A DNA stretch of 8,102 nt, taken from positions 1 through 8,102 of the forward strand of contig JAHFHN010000033.1 of NCBI GenBank assembly GCA_023246885.1. Reading direction: 5' to 3'. Positions 5,409 through 8,102 of this stretch are shown piece after piece; within the stretch, counting starts at the first letter, position 1, and every line of letters begins with the position of its first letter. Made by a program: the position numbers and the translations under genes. The DNA comes from Microcaldota archaeon. GTDB lineage: Archaea; Micrarchaeota; Micrarchaeia; Norongarragalinales; UBA8480. The notes under the pieces are model-generated. The model saw only the letters and a list, made by a program, of their open reading frames with translations. It made no database searches and had not been told where the DNA came from.

Positions 5409-6669
5409 GCCAGTTAATGTTATTTTGGGTTTGCAGTGGGGCGATGAAGGAAAAGGCAAAATCGTCGATTACTACTCGCGAGACGCTGAATTAATTCTAC
5501 GCGCAACTGGCGGCAACAACGCGGGTCATACTGTTGTAATTGACAAAACCACTTACAAATTACATTTAGTTCCTTCTGGGTTATTTGAAAATAATAAAGT
5601 TGGAATCCTTGGAAATGGCACTGTGCTTGATTTGGCCGTGCTTTGCAAAGAGCTTAACGACTTGAAACAACGCAACAACGGTTCAGTTGTATTTGTGTCA
5701 GGCAAAGCGCATGTAATCATGCCATGGCACAAGCATTTCGACGTGTCAACAGAGACTAAAAGTGGCGACAAAAAGATCGGCACAACTGGCCGGGGAATTG
5801 GACCAGCGTATGAATCAAAAGCAAATCGTTCAACCGCAATTCGAATCTATGACTTAACTACAAAGGAACGCTTTGCCAAGCGAGTCACGGAAGTTTTTCA
5901 ACTCCTTAAACCTCGACTACAAGAAACTGCTTTTGATAAAAGTGTTGAAAGTATCTTAAGTGAAATGGAGCCACTTCGCTTGCAAATCGCGCCGCTTGTT
6001 ATAGATTCAGTTGCATTTGTGCAGCCGTTTATCGAACAAAACAAACTAATTCTAGTTGAAGGTGCGCAAGGCGCATTGTTAGATTTTGACCACGGTACAT
6101 TTCCTTTTGTAACCTCTTCTAATCCGACAATCGGGGGTATCTTTACTGGCACTGGCGTTTCGCATAAACATGTAAAACAAGTAATTGGAGTGACAAAAGC
6201 GTATTGCACGCGAGTTGGAGCAGGGCCGTTTCCAACTAAACTAGTCGATGCAGATGGTGAATATCTGCAAGTAAACGGCAACGAGTTTGGCACAACAACG
6301 GGTAGAAAACGCGACTGTGGTTGGATTGACTTAGTTGCCCTTAGATATGCTTGCCAGTTAAATGGAGTAACTGAAATTGCGTTGACTAAACTAGATGTAC
6401 TAAGCGGACTAAAAACAATTAAGGCCGCAGTTGCGTACAAGTTGCCAAACGGAGAAACTACGAGTGTTTTTCCAGAGGATACTACTGTGCTGTCAAGCGT
6501 AGAGCCAATATACCGAGATTTTCCTGGCTGGAGTGAAAAGTTAGAACCAAATTTCGAAATGTTACCGAATAACGCAAAGGAATTTATACGCACAATTGAA
6601 AAATACACAAGCACGCCAATTACGCTTATCTCAACTGGGCCAGAAAGAAAACAAACAATTACGCGATAG
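5407..6669 (+). CDS. purA: Adenylosuccinate synthetase
   Basis: Cytoplasmic enzyme that joins IMP and aspartate using GTP, the first committed step from IMP to AMP. It has 420 residues. All expected motifs are present: phosphate loop GDEGKGK (12-18) with catalytic Asp13, NAGHT with catalytic His41, GTTGRGIGPAYE (125-136) and Arg141, EGAQGALLDFDHGT (218-231), VGAGPFPT (270-277), the aspartate loop GTTTGRKRDCGW (295-306), the guanine-binding TKLD (327-330) and ISTGPER (408-414). The length and numbering match the bacterial enzyme (about 430) rather than the short form of about 340 residues known from many methanogens and Thermococcales, which suggests bacterial ancestry. In the aspartate loop, Asp303 stands where E. 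coli has an arginine; Arg300 and Arg302 are kept. The ATG follows binding protein 2 by 40 bp. No strong TATA box is seen; GTTAAAAG over the upstream stop is a weak candidate. Read-through from the upstream gene is possible. Confidence 0.97.
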   Translation: MPVNVILGLQWGDEGKGKIVDYYSRDAELILRATGGNNAGHTVVIDKTTYKLHLVPSGLFENNKVGILGNGTVLDLAVLCKELNDLKQRNNGSVVFVSGKAHVIMPWHKHFDVSTETKSGDKKIGTTGRGIGPAYESKANRSTAIRIYDLTTKERFAKRVTEVFQLLKPRLQETAFDKSVESILSEMEPLRLQIAPLVIDSVAFVQPFIEQNKLILVEGAQGALLDFDHGTFPFVTSSNPTIGGIFTGTGVSHKHVKQVIGVTKAYCTRVGAGPFPTKLVDADGEYLQVNGNEFGTTTGRKRDCGWIDLVALRYACQLNGVTEIALTKLDVLSGLKTIKAAVAYKLPNGETTSVFPEDTTVLSSVEPIYRDFPGWSEKLEPNFEMLPNNAKEFIRTIEKYTSTPITLISTGPERKQTITR

Positions 6670-6675
6670 TTCTAG

Positions 6676-6707
6676 TTGTTCTTTTAATTTTTCAATCACT
6701 TTTTATT
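6676..6707 (+). terminator. T-rich terminator after purA
   Basis: Within 40 bp of the purA stop the plus strand carries three T-runs (around 6682-6685, 6688-6692 and 6700-6704) and no clear hairpin, as in oligo-T-driven archaeal termination. The last run overlaps the proposed TATA box of the next gene. Confidence 0.4.
6700..6707 (+). promoter_or_regulatory. TATA-like box for the metalloprotease gene
   Basis: TTTTTATT is centred about 25 nt before the ATG at 6729, which predicts a leaderless transcript. CTTTAAAC (6708-6715) is a better-looking TATA sequence but is too close (about 18 nt). Confidence 0.4.
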
Positions 6708-6728
6708 CTTTAAACGCGTTTTTTACTT

Positions 6729-8102
6729 ATGGTTGTTTGTTCGCATTGTAATGCAAAAGTCGCGAGTGGCAAATTCTGTTCAGAATGCGGAGCAAGATTA
6801 ACCCCCCTTACGTTTAAGGGAGTTAATTTATCTTTTTTACGAACTAAAAACTTTAAAATTGCAATTCTTGCGCTTAGCATTTTAATTGCATTTGCTGTTG
6901 CAGTTTGGTTCTATTCAACAAGTAGCGTTTTATCAACATATAACTCCAAGCTAGCGTTGCATAGTGCACAAGTTCAAGAACTAAATTCATTATTTACTAA
7001 TTACACTACTATTCCATCTGCGCACAGTGGGTGGAACGACAAAATAGCAGCTGGCGATCAATACTTAACTAAAACAAAAAAAGTTGAACAAGAAACTGCT
7101 GATTTAGTTGTTTTTATTCAAGGAAACAGTGCAATTCTTCAACAAAGAGCGGTAGATCCAATTGCCGTTATTAATTCACTACAGCGCGATAATTCTTCAA
7201 TTACAGTTAATTCCAAACTAGTTTCTCAACAGCTTCGCGAATTAAACTTCACCATTTCAACATGTAATCGTCTCATAACTCAATTCAATTCAATTAAAAG
7301 TAATTATAATGCCAACGTAGCTTTGTGGAATCAATTTGGTGACTGTAGTGGTAAAAGTTTTGAAGAAGCGCCGCTTTGCCGCTATAATGCTTCTATAACA
7401 CTTGACGAATTAAAAACAAGCATTGAAAAAATATTGTTATTCGTTGATACAAATCCAACTTCATTGCAAAAATGTGATTTTAATTCAGCTACAGAAAAAG
7501 CCACGTTTACAAGTGAATTAGCAAAAGTTCAACAACAGCAACTAAATTTACCTCCAGTGCGGCTAAATCGCGTTATAGGGTTAGGTGTTGCGCCTTTGCC
7601 TTCTTGGGCTGACCAAAGTTATTCTGCTATTCTTCCAGAGGCGTTTAGCTACTGGCAACAACGCGTAAACGCTTCATTTCAAATTGTTCCACAAGCAAGT
7701 ATTCAATTAGAGTGGGTGAAAGAATTTGGCACTCAAGCATTGGGTCACGTTGTGAATACAAATTTTGTTCAAATTGGACTTGGTGATAGTAATTGTTTAA
7801 ACGAGTGGAAGCCTTACACTTATGAAACCGTAAAACAAATTACGACTCATGAGCTTGGCCACGTTATTGGATTTGACCACTCTCCAGACCCAACAAATGT
7901 AATGTACGCAACTAGCAAGATTAGGTACGCATACGACTTCAACAAGCAGCAAATACTTGCACCGCGTTATATATTATTTATACCGTTTTGCACCCAAGAA
8001 GCGCAATCCACTTATACTTTTGAAGTCGCTTCTGATAGGGCAATAACCGCTGGAATTGTTGCTTCTCAAGCAGCTTATGAACAGTTTACTTCAACTGGCA
8101 AT
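6729..8102 (+). CDS. Zinc-ribbon, membrane-anchored matrixin-type metalloprotease (C-terminus outside window)
   Basis: An ATG frame stays open to the right edge: 458 residues without a stop. Order of parts: a zinc ribbon at 4-21 (C4-S-H-C7, then C17-S-E-C20-G); a basic linker; one membrane helix at about 43-62 (KIAILALSILIAFAVAVWFY); a long helical, Gln/Asn-rich region (about 64-275); and a metzincin domain from about 285. The zinc site is HELGHVIGFDH (374-384), with H374, H378 and H384 as ligands and E375 as catalytic base, followed by the Met-turn NVMY (390-393), as in matrixins (M10). LGVAPLPSWAD and IQLEWVKEFGTQALGH also fit that fold. Basic residues before the helix put the ribbon inside the cell and the protease outside. 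Six ectodomain cysteines (C179, C206, C217, C249, C356, C421) and five N-x-S/T sequons fit an exported domain. No propeptide cysteine switch is recognised. Target unknown; the purA neighbour gives no clue. Confidence 0.85.
   Translation, partial: MVVCSHCNAKVASGKFCSECGARLTPLTFKGVNLSFLRTKNFKIAILALSILIAFAVAVWFYSTSSVLSTYNSKLALHSAQVQELNSLFTNYTTIPSAHSGWNDKIAAGDQYLTKTKKVEQETADLVVFIQGNSAILQQRAVDPIAVINSLQRDNSSITVNSKLVSQQLRELNFTISTCNRLITQFNSIKSNYNANVALWNQFGDCSGKSFEEAPLCRYNASITLDELKTSIEKILLFVDTNPTSLQKCDFNSATEKATFTSELAKVQQQQLNLPPVRLNRVIGLGVAPLPSWADQSYSAILPEAFSYWQQRVNASFQIVPQASIQLEWVKEFGTQALGHVVNTNFVQIGLGDSNCLNEWKPYTYETVKQITTHELGHVIGFDHSPDPTNVMYATSKIRYAYDFNKQQILAPRYILFIPFCTQEAQSTYTFEVASDRAITAGIVASQAAYEQFTSTGN

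Noticed and set aside
5898..6614. Long minus-strand frame (238 codons) opposite purA
   Set aside because: It lies wholly antisense to a fully conserved purA, has an unnatural Ser/Pro/Thr-rich composition, and no family motif.

Overview
The window looks archaeal. Two genes encode TrmB-family regulators. The substrate-binding proteins sit behind uncleaved-looking N-terminal membrane anchors with no lipobox cysteine. Several start codons lie about 25-27 nt downstream of a TATA-like box, the geometry of leaderless archaeal transcripts. Coding density is high and DNA composition is A+T-leaning. The lineage cannot be fixed from the sequence; a small-genome DPANN-type archaeon (for example Diapherotrites or a relative) is my guess, at low confidence.

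Layout. Bases 1-201 (minus) hold the N-terminal 67 residues of an unrecognised soluble protein. Bases 305-5366 form a transporter and regulator module: substrate-binding protein 1 (minus), divergent from TrmB regulator 1 (plus); then permease, ATPase and TrmB regulator 2 (all minus, transcribed in the order regulator 2, ATPase, permease), with regulator 2 divergent from substrate-binding protein 2 (plus). The permease and trmB1 genes converge and overlap by 4 bp inside a bidirectional hairpin terminator. Bases 5407-6669 encode a full-length, bacterial-style adenylosuccinate synthetase (PurA). Bases 6729-8102 encode the start of a large membrane-anchored matrixin-type metalloprotease with an N-terminal zinc ribbon; it runs off the window.

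How the genes work together. One NitT/TauT(SsuBC)-type permease and ATPase pair is flanked by two quite different NMT1/SsuA-like binding proteins, each in a divergent pair with its own TrmB-like repressor or sensor. The simplest reading is one import channel served by two binding proteins, each under separate control. The substrate is not determinable from sequence. The divergent intergenic regions (101 bp and 66 bp) carry the TATA boxes and candidate operators; in the 66-bp region the two opposed TATA boxes are only about 14 bp apart, which suggests mutually exclusive promoter use. PurA and the protease look like independent neighbours.

Intergenic stretches are all short (31-103 bp). I found no tRNA, rRNA, CRISPR array or insertion sequence.
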